This document shows positions 9,894 through 18,854 of a stretch of DNA of 64,000 bases, piece by piece. The DNA lies in assembly GCA_022360105.1 (NCBI GenBank), contig JAKSDL010000183.1, positions 1-64,000 of the forward strand, written 5' to 3'. A model generated the notes under the pieces. It saw only the letters and a program-made list of their open reading frames with translations. It searched no databases and was not told the origin of the DNA. Positions within the stretch are counted from its first letter, which is position 1. The number at the start of each line of letters is the position of its first letter. The translations under genes and the position numbers were made by a program. Source of the stretch: Pseudomonadota bacterium (GTDB lineage: Bacteria > SAR324 > XYD2-FULL-50-16 > JAHJRI01).

Positions 9894-11021
9894 ATGGATA
9901 TTAAACCTGATATCGCTCCGAAGATACTGATTGTAGACGACAGTCCCGTTAATTTGCTTGTACTCAAAGACCACCTTGATGTTGCCGGTTTTGATGTGGT
10001 CTCTGCAGAGAACGGTGAATCTTGTTGTGAACTTGCCTTGTCGGAACACCCCGATCTAATTTTACTGGATATCATGATGCCCGGTATGGACGGTTTTGAT
10101 ACATTAAACAAACTGAAAGCTGATGAAAAAACCAGTCAAATCCCGGTTATTTATATGAGCTCCCTAAGCCAGACTGAACATAAAGTAAAAGGCTTTGAGT
10201 GTGGAGCGGTCGATTATATTACCAAACCGTTTCAACAGGAAGAAGTTATTGCCAGGGTTGCGACCCATTTGACTATTCAAAAGCAGGAAAAGCAGCTGAG
10301 AGAGCTGATTGTCACAAAAGATAAATTGTTCTCAATCATTGCCCATGACTTGCGCTCCCCTTTTAATTCTCTCATTGGATACTCCGATTTACTGCTGCAA
10401 CAGTTTGAAAAAATGGATGAGAAGAGAATTTTAAGAGCAATTGAGCGAATCAATGTCAGTTCCAAAGAAGCGTTCGCCATGCTGGAAAACCTGTTGACCT
10501 GGGCTCGTTCACAAATGGGGACCTTAACCTGGACATTAAAAGAGATTCGGCTCCATTCCCTGGTAAACAGCGTCATGTCCTTGTTGAAAGTGAGTGCCCA
10601 AAAAAAAGAGCTTGAGATACGGAATGAAATCGACTCCGATCTAACGATCAATGCCAGTCATGAAATGCTTTCCACCATATTCAGAAATCTATTATCAAAT
10701 GCCATCAAATACACTCAACCCGGAGGATTGGTTATTGTCCGGGCTGAGAATTCAGACGATGCAATTGAAATTACAGTTAGTGATACCGGGGTGGGGATAT
10801 CGGAGGAACTGATCAAGCGATTGTTTCGAATCGATTCCGTTTTCAGCACGGTCGGAACGGCAAATGAGAAGGGAACAGGACTAGGACTCGTGCTATGCAA
10901 GGAATTCATCGATAACCACAACGGCGCTATATCAGTTAAGAGCGAAGAGGGTAAAGGCACAGAATTTACCATTCGACTTCCACAGTCATTTCCGCCGGAA
11001 TCCGAATCGAGCACAACGTAG
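9894..11021 (+). CDS. Receiver-histidine kinase hybrid (REC-HisKA-HATPase)
   Basis: 375 residues. The N-terminal receiver has the acidic pair in ILIVDDSPVN, the phosphoacceptor D59 in LILLDIMMPGMDG and the conserved K111 in ITKPF. A short linker leads to HisKA with H151 in SIIAHDLRSPFNSL, then HATPase_c with N box RNLLSNAIKYT, G1 SDTGVGIS and G2 KGTGLGLVLCKEF. Known for this architecture: phosphorylation of the receiver by an upstream kinase tunes the output kinase. There are no membrane segments. The candidate upstream donor is the kinase 200 bp before it. Confidence 0.9.
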   Translation: MDIKPDIAPKILIVDDSPVNLLVLKDHLDVAGFDVVSAENGESCCELALSEHPDLILLDIMMPGMDGFDTLNKLKADEKTSQIPVIYMSSLSQTEHKVKGFECGAVDYITKPFQQEEVIARVATHLTIQKQEKQLRELIVTKDKLFSIIAHDLRSPFNSLIGYSDLLLQQFEKMDEKRILRAIERINVSSKEAFAMLENLLTWARSQMGTLTWTLKEIRLHSLVNSVMSLLKVSAQKKELEIRNEIDSDLTINASHEMLSTIFRNLLSNAIKYTQPGGLVIVRAENSDDAIEITVSDTGVGISEELIKRLFRIDSVFSTVGTANEKGTGLGLVLCKEFIDNHNGAISVKSEEGKGTEFTIRLPQSFPPESESSTT

Positions 11022-11124
11022 CTCAAATCACACGTCGCGACACCTCGTAAAGATCGGCAGCAAGCTTATTTAACATTAACAACGAAAAACCAGACTACCC
11101 GGGAATGAGGCAGCAACTGTCTGG

Positions 11125-13194
11125 CTATTTCGGGATGGAAAAATAAAAAGTGGCACCCCTTTCGGTGTTGTTTTCAGCCCAGATCCGGCCGTTATGATCT
11201 TTTATTATTTGCCGGGAAATTGACAATCCCAAACCAGTGCCTCCGGATTTCCTTTTTGTTTTGCTGCTTTGAATGAATTTATCAAAGATAGCTTCTGTTT
11301 CGTTTTCAGGTATCCCCACGCCATAGTCCCGAACAGCCAGTACCAGACTGGAATCTTCATTTTTTATTTCAACGTTTATTTTTTCACCTTCCTGACTATA
11401 ACGCAGCGCATTTGAAATCAGGTTGCGTACAACCTGGGACAACCTTATCATATCCGCTTCAATCTCATTACTAGTGTTTGGATGTTTAAATTGAATAACG
11501 ATTTTCTTTTCTGCAGCCAATGCCTGTAACTCATCAATGACCGAATTAACCAGGTTGGCAAGACTGATTTTGCTATAGTCGTAAACCATCATCCCCGCTT
11601 CGAGTTTAGAAAGGTCGAGCAGGTCATTAAGCAGTGTCAGCAGTTTATCACCGCTGGTATAGATTTGCTGAAAATAACTGCCTAATTTGTCAACATTTGA
11701 TGAATCCAGTTTGCTAATGCCAAGCTTTGAAAACCCCAGGATTCCATGCATAGGTGTTCTAAGCTCATGACTCATATTTGCCAGGAATTCCGATTTGGCA
11801 TTGTTGGCTTCCTCAGCGGCCTTTTTTGATTCCTCTGTTTCCTCCAAAGCACGTTCCAATTCAGCAGTTCTGGCTTTAACCGTTTCCTCCAACTGTAGCC
11901 CATAGTTATGCAATTTGACGTTTTTCTTTTCCAGTTGCTGAGTCAGCTTCTCGACTTCGGTAAACGCACCTGCATACTGCCTGGTTAATATATACGCTTG
12001 GGTCAGGATAAATACGAACAAACCCATATGTGTCAGACGACCTGTATGTATATAACCTCTGGCCGTGAGAATATCATTTAAAACAGTAAGGAATAGTACA
12101 GCGAATCCTCCAATGAACAAACGCACATTTGGATAATCCGACTTAACAGCCAGGATGAGAATGAAAAAAAGGTATAAACAACAGACAATTGTTACGAGAT
12201 GATAAATATATAAAAGATATGAATAGAAAGAAGACGGTGTCAGGATTGTCGTTACAAAAAAAACGGCACTGATTATCTGCAAGACTCGAAGAAATTTTAT
12301 AGAAAACTGTTGCGCAAAAAGCCCGCCAATAAAACTGCAAAAGAATGGAGTGCCGAGGTAGACGGTCAGGTACTCCAATCTATGTACAATTCCCCAAGGA
12401 ATCTCTGTTGAAAGGGCAAATATCGGCATCTCACCATTGATCAGCACCCTGATTGAAACTATCAAGCAAAACAACCCGAAAAACAAGGCCGCTTTCTCTT
12501 TGGTTCTGACAGAGAAAAATCCAAAGTAATACAGACCGATGATAAACAGACTGCCAAACAGAAACATATCCAAAATCTGTGTGGTTTCCCTGTCATCGAT
12601 CAGATGATCTGCCAATCCCAGTTGAAAGGCCTTTCGAGGGCCGCCTTTGATATGAAAAAAGTTAGATATCTGAAGAATAACGGTAATCTCATCTTTTTCA
12701 GGATAAAACTCACAAATCAGGGGTTGGACTTGTGGTGCAGAGCTTTGCTTGGTTTTGCCGACAATACCGTTAGAGCCAATTTTATCGCCTTCAACAAAAA
12801 GGTTAAAGGCTGTTCCGACCTTTGAGGTTTTAATAGCCAGAACCTGATCCCGGTTCTTTAATTGAATGTTTAAAACAAAGGTGGCAAATCCTTCGCTTCC
12901 CAGTTCCTTTCCATCCAGCTTAAATTTGTTCCATTGACGGGGAATTGTCATGTTTCCGGATTTTTCAGGAGCAGTAGGCTGATTGAGGTCTTCAATTGTC
13001 AGCAGTTTCTGCCAGTAAAAATCCCACTCTCCTTCCAATTTGACAGAGCCATCTGTATTCAAATCCCAGTTTCGCAGATCCAGTATACCATCTATTGCCC
13101 TTGGACGCACAACCTCGGTCTCTGTTGCACCCACTGTTGCACTGCAGAGCAACAGAACAAATAGAATTATCCGTTTGAAACCAGGTAGCATCAT
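11125..13194 (-). CDS. 7TMR-DISM membrane sensor histidine kinase
   Basis: 689 residues. A signal peptide (about 1-23) precedes a periplasmic beta-sandwich (about 30-190) containing [13 protein letters not shown], as in 7TMR-DISM extracellular domains related to carbohydrate-binding modules. Seven hydrophobic helices follow (about 205-400), then a coiled coil (about 410-460). The HisKA domain has H476 in [13 protein letters not shown]. HATPase_c has [21 protein letters not shown] and GGTGLGLSI. It is an envelope sensor, probably of a carbohydrate or other small ligand. It converges on the REC-kinase gene; no receiver partner is adjacent on its own strand. Confidence 0.9.
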   Translation of the reverse strand: MMLPGFKRIILFVLLLCSATVGATETEVVRPRAIDGILDLRNWDLNTDGSVKLEGEWDFYWQKLLTIEDLNQPTAPEKSGNMTIPRQWNKFKLDGKELGSEGFATFVLNIQLKNRDQVLAIKTSKVGTAFNLFVEGDKIGSNGIVGKTKQSSAPQVQPLICEFYPEKDEITVILQISNFFHIKGGPRKAFQLGLADHLIDDRETTQILDMFLFGSLFIIGLYYFGFFSVRTKEKAALFFGLFCLIVSIRVLINGEMPIFALSTEIPWGIVHRLEYLTVYLGTPFFCSFIGGLFAQQFSIKFLRVLQIISAVFFVTTILTPSSFYSYLLYIYHLVTIVCCLYLFFILILAVKSDYPNVRLFIGGFAVLFLTVLNDILTARGYIHTGRLTHMGLFVFILTQAYILTRQYAGAFTEVEKLTQQLEKKNVKLHNYGLQLEETVKARTAELERALEETEESKKAAEEANNAKSEFLANMSHELRTPMHGILGFSKLGISKLDSSNVDKLGSYFQQIYTSGDKLLTLLNDLLDLSKLEAGMMVYDYSKISLANLVNSVIDELQALAAEKKIVIQFKHPNTSNEIEADMIRLSQVVRNLISNALRYSQEGEKINVEIKNEDSSLVLAVRDYGVGIPENETEAIFDKFIQSSKTKRKSGGTGLGLSISRQIIKDHNGRIWAENNTERGATFYFSIPK

Positions 13195-13518
13195 GCCAGA
13201 CGAATAGGTTTAATGAAATCAGATCGGCCTTTCCAAATTGATCGCACCAAGAAATGTTTTATGATAAAAATAGTCGCGTTATTTGCAAATTAGCTAAAAC
13301 AGGCTGATAATACAAGTAGATACGAACAATTTACATCGTAGAATATAAATATAGGACAGTATTTACGAGTTATCCAGAAAGAATCTTGATTTGTGCGACT
13401 AGAATAAGCCCTTGCGAGGCTTTCGAAAACTCGAAAAGGGAGATAGCCTGGCTTGCGGCTATTTTAAGGTGTGATCGGAAAAGAAAAAATGGTGGTACCT
13501 GGAAAAACAACTCAATAG
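13195..13518. other. Intergenic region with no recognisable element
   Basis: 324 bp between the 7TMR-DISM kinase start and the DUF924 stop. It must carry the kinase promoter. An in-frame 78-codon stretch on the plus strand runs into the DUF924 gene antisense and is not credible. I see no repeat or hairpin of note. Confidence 0.4.
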
Positions 13519-14058
13519 TTAGAAAGAAGACCCGGGCTGCTTCAAAAATTCAAGCTCCTCTGCCGTGGATTCCCTGCCCAATATCTCGTTTCGATGAGGG
13601 TAGCGACCAAATTTATCGATAATAGCCTTGTGCCTGAGTTCATAATCCAAACTCGATTCCATGCCTTTTCCGGTAAACAGGCTCACGGCCTGTTCATGAA
13701 TAGCGGCAGATTCACTATGCATGAATGGCATGTAGAAAAAGGAACGCTGATCGGAATCCACCGCTTGATCTGCTTTGTGTGTTAAAGCCTCCTGTGCCAG
13801 GACAAGAGCAAGTGCATCCTGGGCAAATGCCTGGGGTAAGCCTCTGAATATATTACGGGAAAATTGGTCCAAAACGATAATTTCGGCCAACCTTCCCGCA
13901 GGTTCCCTGCGCCAGGCACTTAACTCACATCTGGCTGCAGACCTGTGAAGGTCTCCGAAACGGTCCTTGATCAACTGATCAAAAGCCTGGTCTTTTTTCC
14001 ACCATTTTTTTGGATCAATTTCCTCGAACCAGAAAGCAATGACCTGCTGATAATGCAT
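13519..14058 (-). CDS. DUF924 family protein
   Basis: 179 residues. Diagnostic segments of the DUF924 (YfbU-independent, TPR-like helical) family are VIAFWFEEIDPKKWWKKD at the N-terminus, IIVLDQFSRNIFRG in the middle and FFYMPFMHSES, ending with FGRYPHRNEILGRESTAEE. These are conserved across proteobacteria and eukaryotes. The biochemical role of the family is unknown to me. It sits 44 bp after the end of the efflux operon on the same strand and may be read through from it. Confidence 0.88.
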   Translation of the reverse strand: MHYQQVIAFWFEEIDPKKWWKKDQAFDQLIKDRFGDLHRSAARCELSAWRREPAGRLAEIIVLDQFSRNIFRGLPQAFAQDALALVLAQEALTHKADQAVDSDQRSFFYMPFMHSESAAIHEQAVSLFTGKGMESSLDYELRHKAIIDKFGRYPHRNEILGRESTAEELEFLKQPGSSF

Positions 14059-14102
14059 AATAAATCGATGTTAGGGGTTGTTCACAGTACCAAAATGGCC
14101 CT

Positions 14103-15437
14103 TTAATTTGGTATTTTAATTCGATCCTTTTGGGCAATTCCTGAAAGAACTTCGATTTTCAACCCATCTGAGATGCCAACTTTAATAGGCTTTTTTTCGA
14201 ACTGCCGGGAGTCCGATTCCACCTCAACAAATGGTTTGTCTTTATCAAACTGCAACCAACGTTCCTCAATAGCCAATACCTTGGGTCTTTTCTCAAGAAC
14301 TATATCGGCATTGGCACTGTATCCGGCTCGAACAAATATGGATTCCTTGAGAATTAATTTGGCCCTGATATCAAATTGGACGGCACCGCTGACCTTTTTG
14401 CCCTTGGGCGAGATATATTCGATCGTCGCTTTAAAGGTCTCTTTTTCAATGGCCCCAATCGATAGAATCAGCTCCATTCCCTCCTTAATTTTTCCTACCT
14501 CAGACTCATCAATACTGCCTTCAAAAATCATATCGTTCATATCCGCGATAGTTGCCACGGTAGTGCCAACATTGGAAGTGCTGCTTTCAATAACCAGGCT
14601 GCCCTCTTTTACCGCCACATCCAGTATCATACCATCTGTTGTGGAGCGAATCAGGGTATTGGCTCGTTCCGCTTTGTCTTCGGAAACACCGTCCTTGATC
14701 AGGTTGAGATTGTTTTTTGCTGCAACGAACTCTTCCTGCGCTTTGTTAAACGACAGTTTAGCTTTTTGAAACTCCTGTTCAACTGTTTCCAGGGTTTCTT
14801 CTCTCACCAGGTGATGATTCTCAATAGCCTCCTTGTAGTCCGATTGTGCCTTTTTTAAACTGAGTTTTGCGTTCTGGTATTCATCCGAAGAGGTAAAACC
14901 TTTCGCTAACAATTTCTTTTGGTTGGCAAATTCAGATTCTGCATCTTCCAGATCCAGCTTGGCATTTTCCAGACTGAACAAAGAGGTATTCAGCTTGATC
15001 ATAGCCGGATTGCTGTTCTGCAGTACCAAATGACCGTCGTTAAATGAATCTTGATAGAATTTCTTTTCTCTCTCATAAGTAATCCTGGCATCCTCCAGTG
15101 CGATTTTGGCCTGATTTAATCGAGTTTCGGCATTGTTTAGCGTGACCATATTTGGGGTCACCCTAATTTTCGCTATTAGATCGTCTTTCTCGACAAGATC
15201 ACCGGCATTAACGTAAATTTCATCGATTATTCCAATAATCTGTGGTTTGATTTCAATCTCTTTACGAGGAATTACCGTTCCCGTTACCACGGTTTTTTTT
15301 ATAATATCGGTCACAAAAGGCTCGCCAATTTCAAATATTACAGGTACTTCCCTGGATTTCTGATACAAAAAAACCAGGGTACCAATAAAAACAACGCCAA
15401 TTAAGACAACAACCCCGAACTTTATTATTCTTTTCAT
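14103..15437 (-). CDS. MacA/HlyD-like periplasmic adaptor of an ABC efflux pump
   Basis: About 444 residues. One N-terminal membrane anchor (MKRIIKFG then a hydrophobic run to about residue 27) is followed by a beta-barrel/lipoyl half-motif (VVTGTVIPRKEIEIKPQ). A long antiparallel coiled-coil hairpin (about 95-265) and the second lipoyl and barrel segments complete it. This is the membrane-fusion-protein layout. I chose the ATG at 15437, where the anchor begins; an upstream in-frame start would overlap the preceding permease gene. It is the last gene of the ATPase-permease-permease-adaptor operon, so it should link the inner-membrane pump to an outer-membrane channel. No TolC gene is in view. 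Confidence 0.87.
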   Translation of the reverse strand: MKRIIKFGVVVLIGVVFIGTLVFLYQKSREVPVIFEIGEPFVTDIIKKTVVTGTVIPRKEIEIKPQIIGIIDEIYVNAGDLVEKDDLIAKIRVTPNMVTLNNAETRLNQAKIALEDARITYEREKKFYQDSFNDGHLVLQNSNPAMIKLNTSLFSLENAKLDLEDAESEFANQKKLLAKGFTSSDEYQNAKLSLKKAQSDYKEAIENHHLVREETLETVEQEFQKAKLSFNKAQEEFVAAKNNLNLIKDGVSEDKAERANTLIRSTTDGMILDVAVKEGSLVIESSTSNVGTTVATIADMNDMIFEGSIDESEVGKIKEGMELILSIGAIEKETFKATIEYISPKGKKVSGAVQFDIRAKLILKESIFVRAGYSANADIVLEKRPKVLAIEERWLQFDKDKPFVEVESDSRQFEKKPIKVGISDGLKIEVLSGIAQKDRIKIPN

Positions 15438-15465
15438 GATGATAGGGACAAAAAATAAAAACCTG

Positions 15466-16731
15466 CTATTCAACTCGAATAGCATCTACAGGTTTCACGG
15501 CCACTGCTCTCCTGGCTGGGATAAAACCCGCAACAATACCTGAAAAAATGAGCACGCCAAGAGCAATCAAAGCTATATTAAAATCGACCTCGGGATTCGC
15601 AAACATCGTCTGATTGGAATTTCCTTTTCCGACAATTCTCGAAACAATTTCCAATATCAACACTCCAAAGGCTAACCCCCAATACCCCGAAAATGAAGTG
15701 AGCAATACCGATTCGGAAACGATTTGTCCCATGATCCGATATGGAGTTGCGCCGACAGCCCTGCGAATTCCAATTTCCTTGGTGCGTTCCTTTACAACAA
15801 TCAGCATGATATTACTGACGCCAATTACACCGGCAATTAAAGTAAATATTCCCACAAACCAGATTAAAAAGTTGATGCCGGTAAACAGCATCGTTACTTT
15901 ATTAAACTCCTGTTCCGTGTTCCAGTAACCAAAAGCCCTGGTATCATCCGGTGATATTTTATGCCTGCTGGAGAGAAGCCTGACCACCTTGTCTTTAACC
16001 TCTGATACGGGAATGCCCGGTTTTGAAGTCAACGACAGCCAGCCAATGTTTCGGCCGTAATTGAAGGACTGCTGAAAGGTCGTCAAAGGGACATAAACCC
16101 TCTTTAAATCGTCCTGGTCTTCTTCCCCCAGATCTTCAATATCGAAGACTCCCACCACCTGAAAATAGACACCGTTAATTTCGATCGAGGCTCCCAGGGG
16201 ATCTTCATCCGGTTCAAACAACTCCTGATAGACCCTGCTCCCAATCACCGCTACTTTCCTGCGTCGTTCAATATCCAGGTTGTTTAAAAACCGACCTTTG
16301 ATCATATCCATCAAACGAATATGAATATAGTCGGGATAATCCCCAAACACGTCAAAGGTACCTGTTTTTAGTCCCCTGTTGACGTTATTCATCCCTTCCG
16401 AATTTGCCAACTCTATCCTGGGGGCGATTCTATCCACTTCCGGAATTGACCGTTTGATTGCTTCCGCATCATCCGTATTCATGCGAAAACGGCGACCTTT
16501 TGGCAGCCCCTGGTAAGGGATCGATGTAGACCTGGTCCACATAAAAACTGCGTTACTGGCCAGTCTGGAAAAATCACCAGTCACACCATTTTGCAAGCCA
16601 CGACCTGCTCCCAGCATAATCACAAGCATGAATATTCCCCAGAACACACCAAAAGCTGTGAGAAAGGAACGTAGCTTGTTCTTTTTAAGGGTGATTAAAA
16701 TCTCCTGCAGGCTATCGGTATCCAGAATCAT
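15466..16731 (-). CDS. MacB/FtsX-type ABC permease (second copy)
   Basis: 421 residues. One N-terminal transmembrane helix (about 20-45; LTAFGVFWGIFMLVIMLGAGRG), a large periplasmic MacB_PCD domain (about 50-270) and three C-terminal helices (about 280-410) form the FtsX fold. The conserved cytoplasmic segment KERTKEIGIRRAVGA is present. It begins 3 bp after the stop of the sister permease at 16735-17970 and shares its motifs, but the two are clearly diverged. A pump with two different permease subunits and one ATPase implies a heterodimer. Confidence 0.9.
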   Translation of the reverse strand: MILDTDSLQEILITLKKNKLRSFLTAFGVFWGIFMLVIMLGAGRGLQNGVTGDFSRLASNAVFMWTRSTSIPYQGLPKGRRFRMNTDDAEAIKRSIPEVDRIAPRIELANSEGMNNVNRGLKTGTFDVFGDYPDYIHIRLMDMIKGRFLNNLDIERRRKVAVIGSRVYQELFEPDEDPLGASIEINGVYFQVVGVFDIEDLGEEDQDDLKRVYVPLTTFQQSFNYGRNIGWLSLTSKPGIPVSEVKDKVVRLLSSRHKISPDDTRAFGYWNTEQEFNKVTMLFTGINFLIWFVGIFTLIAGVIGVSNIMLIVVKERTKEIGIRRAVGATPYRIMGQIVSESVLLTSFSGYWGLAFGVLILEIVSRIVGKGNSNQTMFANPEVDFNIALIALGVLIFSGIVAGFIPARRAVAVKPVDAIRVE

Positions 16732-16734
16732 ATA

Positions 16735-17970
16735 TTACTCATCGCGAAGTGCCTCCACCGGCTCAATGGCAGCAGCCCTTCGAGCCGGAAAATATCCTGC
16801 CAGGGTTCCCGTAATCACCAGCAATACAATCGCTCCGAATGCGACTTTCAAATCTACCTCCGGATTCGAAAAATAGTCCACACCTTTGATTGTTTTTGCC
16901 ATTAATTCCAATGTGATAATACCGAAAACCATCCCAACATATCCCGAAATTGATGTCAAAAGAATCGATTCCGTAACAATCATTTCCACTATCGACCAGG
17001 GGGTGGCCCCCAGGGCTTTGCGGATGCCAATCTCTTTGGTTCGCTCTTTGACGGCAATCAGCATGATATTACTTACCCCGACGATGCCGGCGATGATCGA
17101 ACCAATTCCAATAATCCAGACAAAAGCCCTGATATTGGAAAATAAATTCATAAACTTCTGAAATCGTTCCAGATTGTTCCTGATATACAAAGCCCTTTCA
17201 TCTTCCGGTGCAAACCGGTGTCTGATCGACATATCTTTTTTAATGGACTGTTCTATGGTTTTGCTATTGCCAATTCCCGATTTGTCGATTGTCATTACAA
17301 AATTATGTATTCTGTTGCCTCCGCCGAAAACACGCTGTGAGGTCGAAATCGGAATGTAAATAATTCTCTCCTGCCTTTGATCACCGGGATCTGAAAACAC
17401 ACCCACTACTCGAAACACCAGTCCGTTGATCTGAAAATACTCACCCACCGCAGATTTACCCGCGAACAGCTCCTTTTCGATCTCCTTTCCGATCAGGGCA
17501 ACTTTTTTAAATTGGTCAATATCAGATTGATTAAGCATTCGACCTGATTGTGGGATAGAACGTTCAATATACCGGTGTTCATGATGTACAGCCCAAATGC
17601 TGTAATTGCCGGATTCCCTTCCATAAACGATGGTGTTGTTACTCCACTTGAAGTAACGCGCAGAAATGTATTCAAGGCCTTTGGTTTGCGATTTGGTGAG
17701 TTCATAGTCCTGATTGGTAAAACGCAGTCTTCTTCCCTGCTCCAAACCCTGGTAGGGGATACTGGTTTGACCGGGACTGACTCGAATACTATTGGTAGCA
17801 TCTTTTTCAAAGTCCTTACGAACCCCGTTTTCCAGACCGTTACCGGTACCCAGAAGCAATACCAGCATGAAGATTCCCCAGGAGACACTAAAGCAGGTCA
17901 GCAGTGTGCGCAGCTTATTCTGCAAAATATGGGTAAAGATTTCTTCGTACTTGTCAAGATTGACTATCAT
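16735..17970 (-). CDS. MacB/FtsX-type ABC permease (first copy)
   Basis: 411 residues with the same layout as its neighbour. It has helix 1 at about 20-45 (LTCFSVSWGIFMLVLLLGTG), a periplasmic domain of about 220 residues, three C-terminal helices and the conserved KERTKEIGIRKALGATP. It has no fused ATPase domain, unlike Escherichia coli MacB; the ATPase is the separate upstream gene, 9 bp away. The substrate could be a peptide, lipopeptide, macrolide or envelope component; the sequence does not say. Confidence 0.9.
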   Translation of the reverse strand: MIVNLDKYEEIFTHILQNKLRTLLTCFSVSWGIFMLVLLLGTGNGLENGVRKDFEKDATNSIRVSPGQTSIPYQGLEQGRRLRFTNQDYELTKSQTKGLEYISARYFKWSNNTIVYGRESGNYSIWAVHHEHRYIERSIPQSGRMLNQSDIDQFKKVALIGKEIEKELFAGKSAVGEYFQINGLVFRVVGVFSDPGDQRQERIIYIPISTSQRVFGGGNRIHNFVMTIDKSGIGNSKTIEQSIKKDMSIRHRFAPEDERALYIRNNLERFQKFMNLFSNIRAFVWIIGIGSIIAGIVGVSNIMLIAVKERTKEIGIRKALGATPWSIVEMIVTESILLTSISGYVGMVFGIITLELMAKTIKGVDYFSNPEVDLKVAFGAIVLLVITGTLAGYFPARRAAAIEPVEALRDE

Positions 17971-17979
17971 ATCGCCTTG

Positions 17980-18639
17980 TTATTCGATTTTGCCGTCCCT
18001 GATACGGATAATACGCTCTGTTTGAGCGGCAATATCATTCTCATGTGTAATGATGACAATAGTGATGCCGGATTGGTTGATCTCTTGAAACAGTTTCATG
18101 ACATCAAGTGAAGTTTGGCTGTCCAAGGCGCCGGTCGGCTCATCTGCCAGGATAATTTTTGGTTCGGTTATCATTGCCCTGGCGATAGCCACTCTCTGTT
18201 TCTCTCCGCCGGACAGCTCATTTGGAAAATGGTGAGCCCTGTCTGCCAGCCCCATTTTTCCCAGGTAATCAAGGGCTATCTGATTTCTCTTTTTACGAGC
18301 CACATTGCGGTAATATAGAGGCAGGGCAACATTTTCCACTGCACTTTTAAAAGAGATCAGATTGAAAGCCTGAAACACAAATCCGAGGTAGGTATTGCGG
18401 TATTTTGCCGCCCTGGTTTCGCTCATGTCTTTGATAAGAGTATCGTTCAGGTGGTATTCACCGGTATCGTATGAATCCAGTATTCCCAGAATATTCAGCA
18501 AAGTGGATTTGCCAGAGCCTGACGATCCCATAATGGAAACCAGCTCTCCCTTTTTGACATCAAGGTTCACGCCTTTTAATACGTGTAAGCGATTAGCGCC
18601 GGTATGATAGGTTTTGTTGATGCCTTTTAGACTGATCAT
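17980..18639 (-). CDS. LolD/MacB-type ABC transporter ATPase
   Basis: 219 residues, a complete nucleotide-binding domain. Walker A is [15 protein letters not shown], the Q-loop region is FVFQAFNLI, the signature is [15 protein letters not shown], Walker B is [12 protein letters not shown], and the H-loop His lies in IVIITHEND. The ALDSQTS D-loop is typical of the LolD/MacB/FtsE branch. It is the first gene of a four-gene minus-strand operon with two permeases and an adaptor, and powers that mechanotransmission-type exporter. Confidence 0.94.
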   Translation of the reverse strand: MISLKGINKTYHTGANRLHVLKGVNLDVKKGELVSIMGSSGSGKSTLLNILGILDSYDTGEYHLNDTLIKDMSETRAAKYRNTYLGFVFQAFNLISFKSAVENVALPLYYRNVARKKRNQIALDYLGKMGLADRAHHFPNELSGGEKQRVAIARAMITEPKIILADEPTGALDSQTSLDVMKLFQEINQSGITIVIITHENDIAAQTERIIRIRDGKIE

Positions 18640-18854
18640 TGTTTTTGGCTCGACAGCCGAAGAGAATTGTCTTTTGATTGGCTTTCAAAGATGTGCATTC
18701 AATATCAAGCAATTAACATGAGCAACCGATTTCGTCACTACCTTGCTCAAAGCAGCTGCCAGCAGGGTAGTGTCCGCTCCATAAATAAAACGAAACATCA
18801 TGTACCCTGATTGCAGTATTTTTGGGATTTGATAGATGGAAGATAAAATCGGCC

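Noticed and set aside
14173..14769. 198-codon open frame on the plus strand inside the adaptor gene
   Set aside because: Antisense to a clearly conserved adaptor coding region; serine/threonine-rich translation with no motif, typical of a shadow frame.
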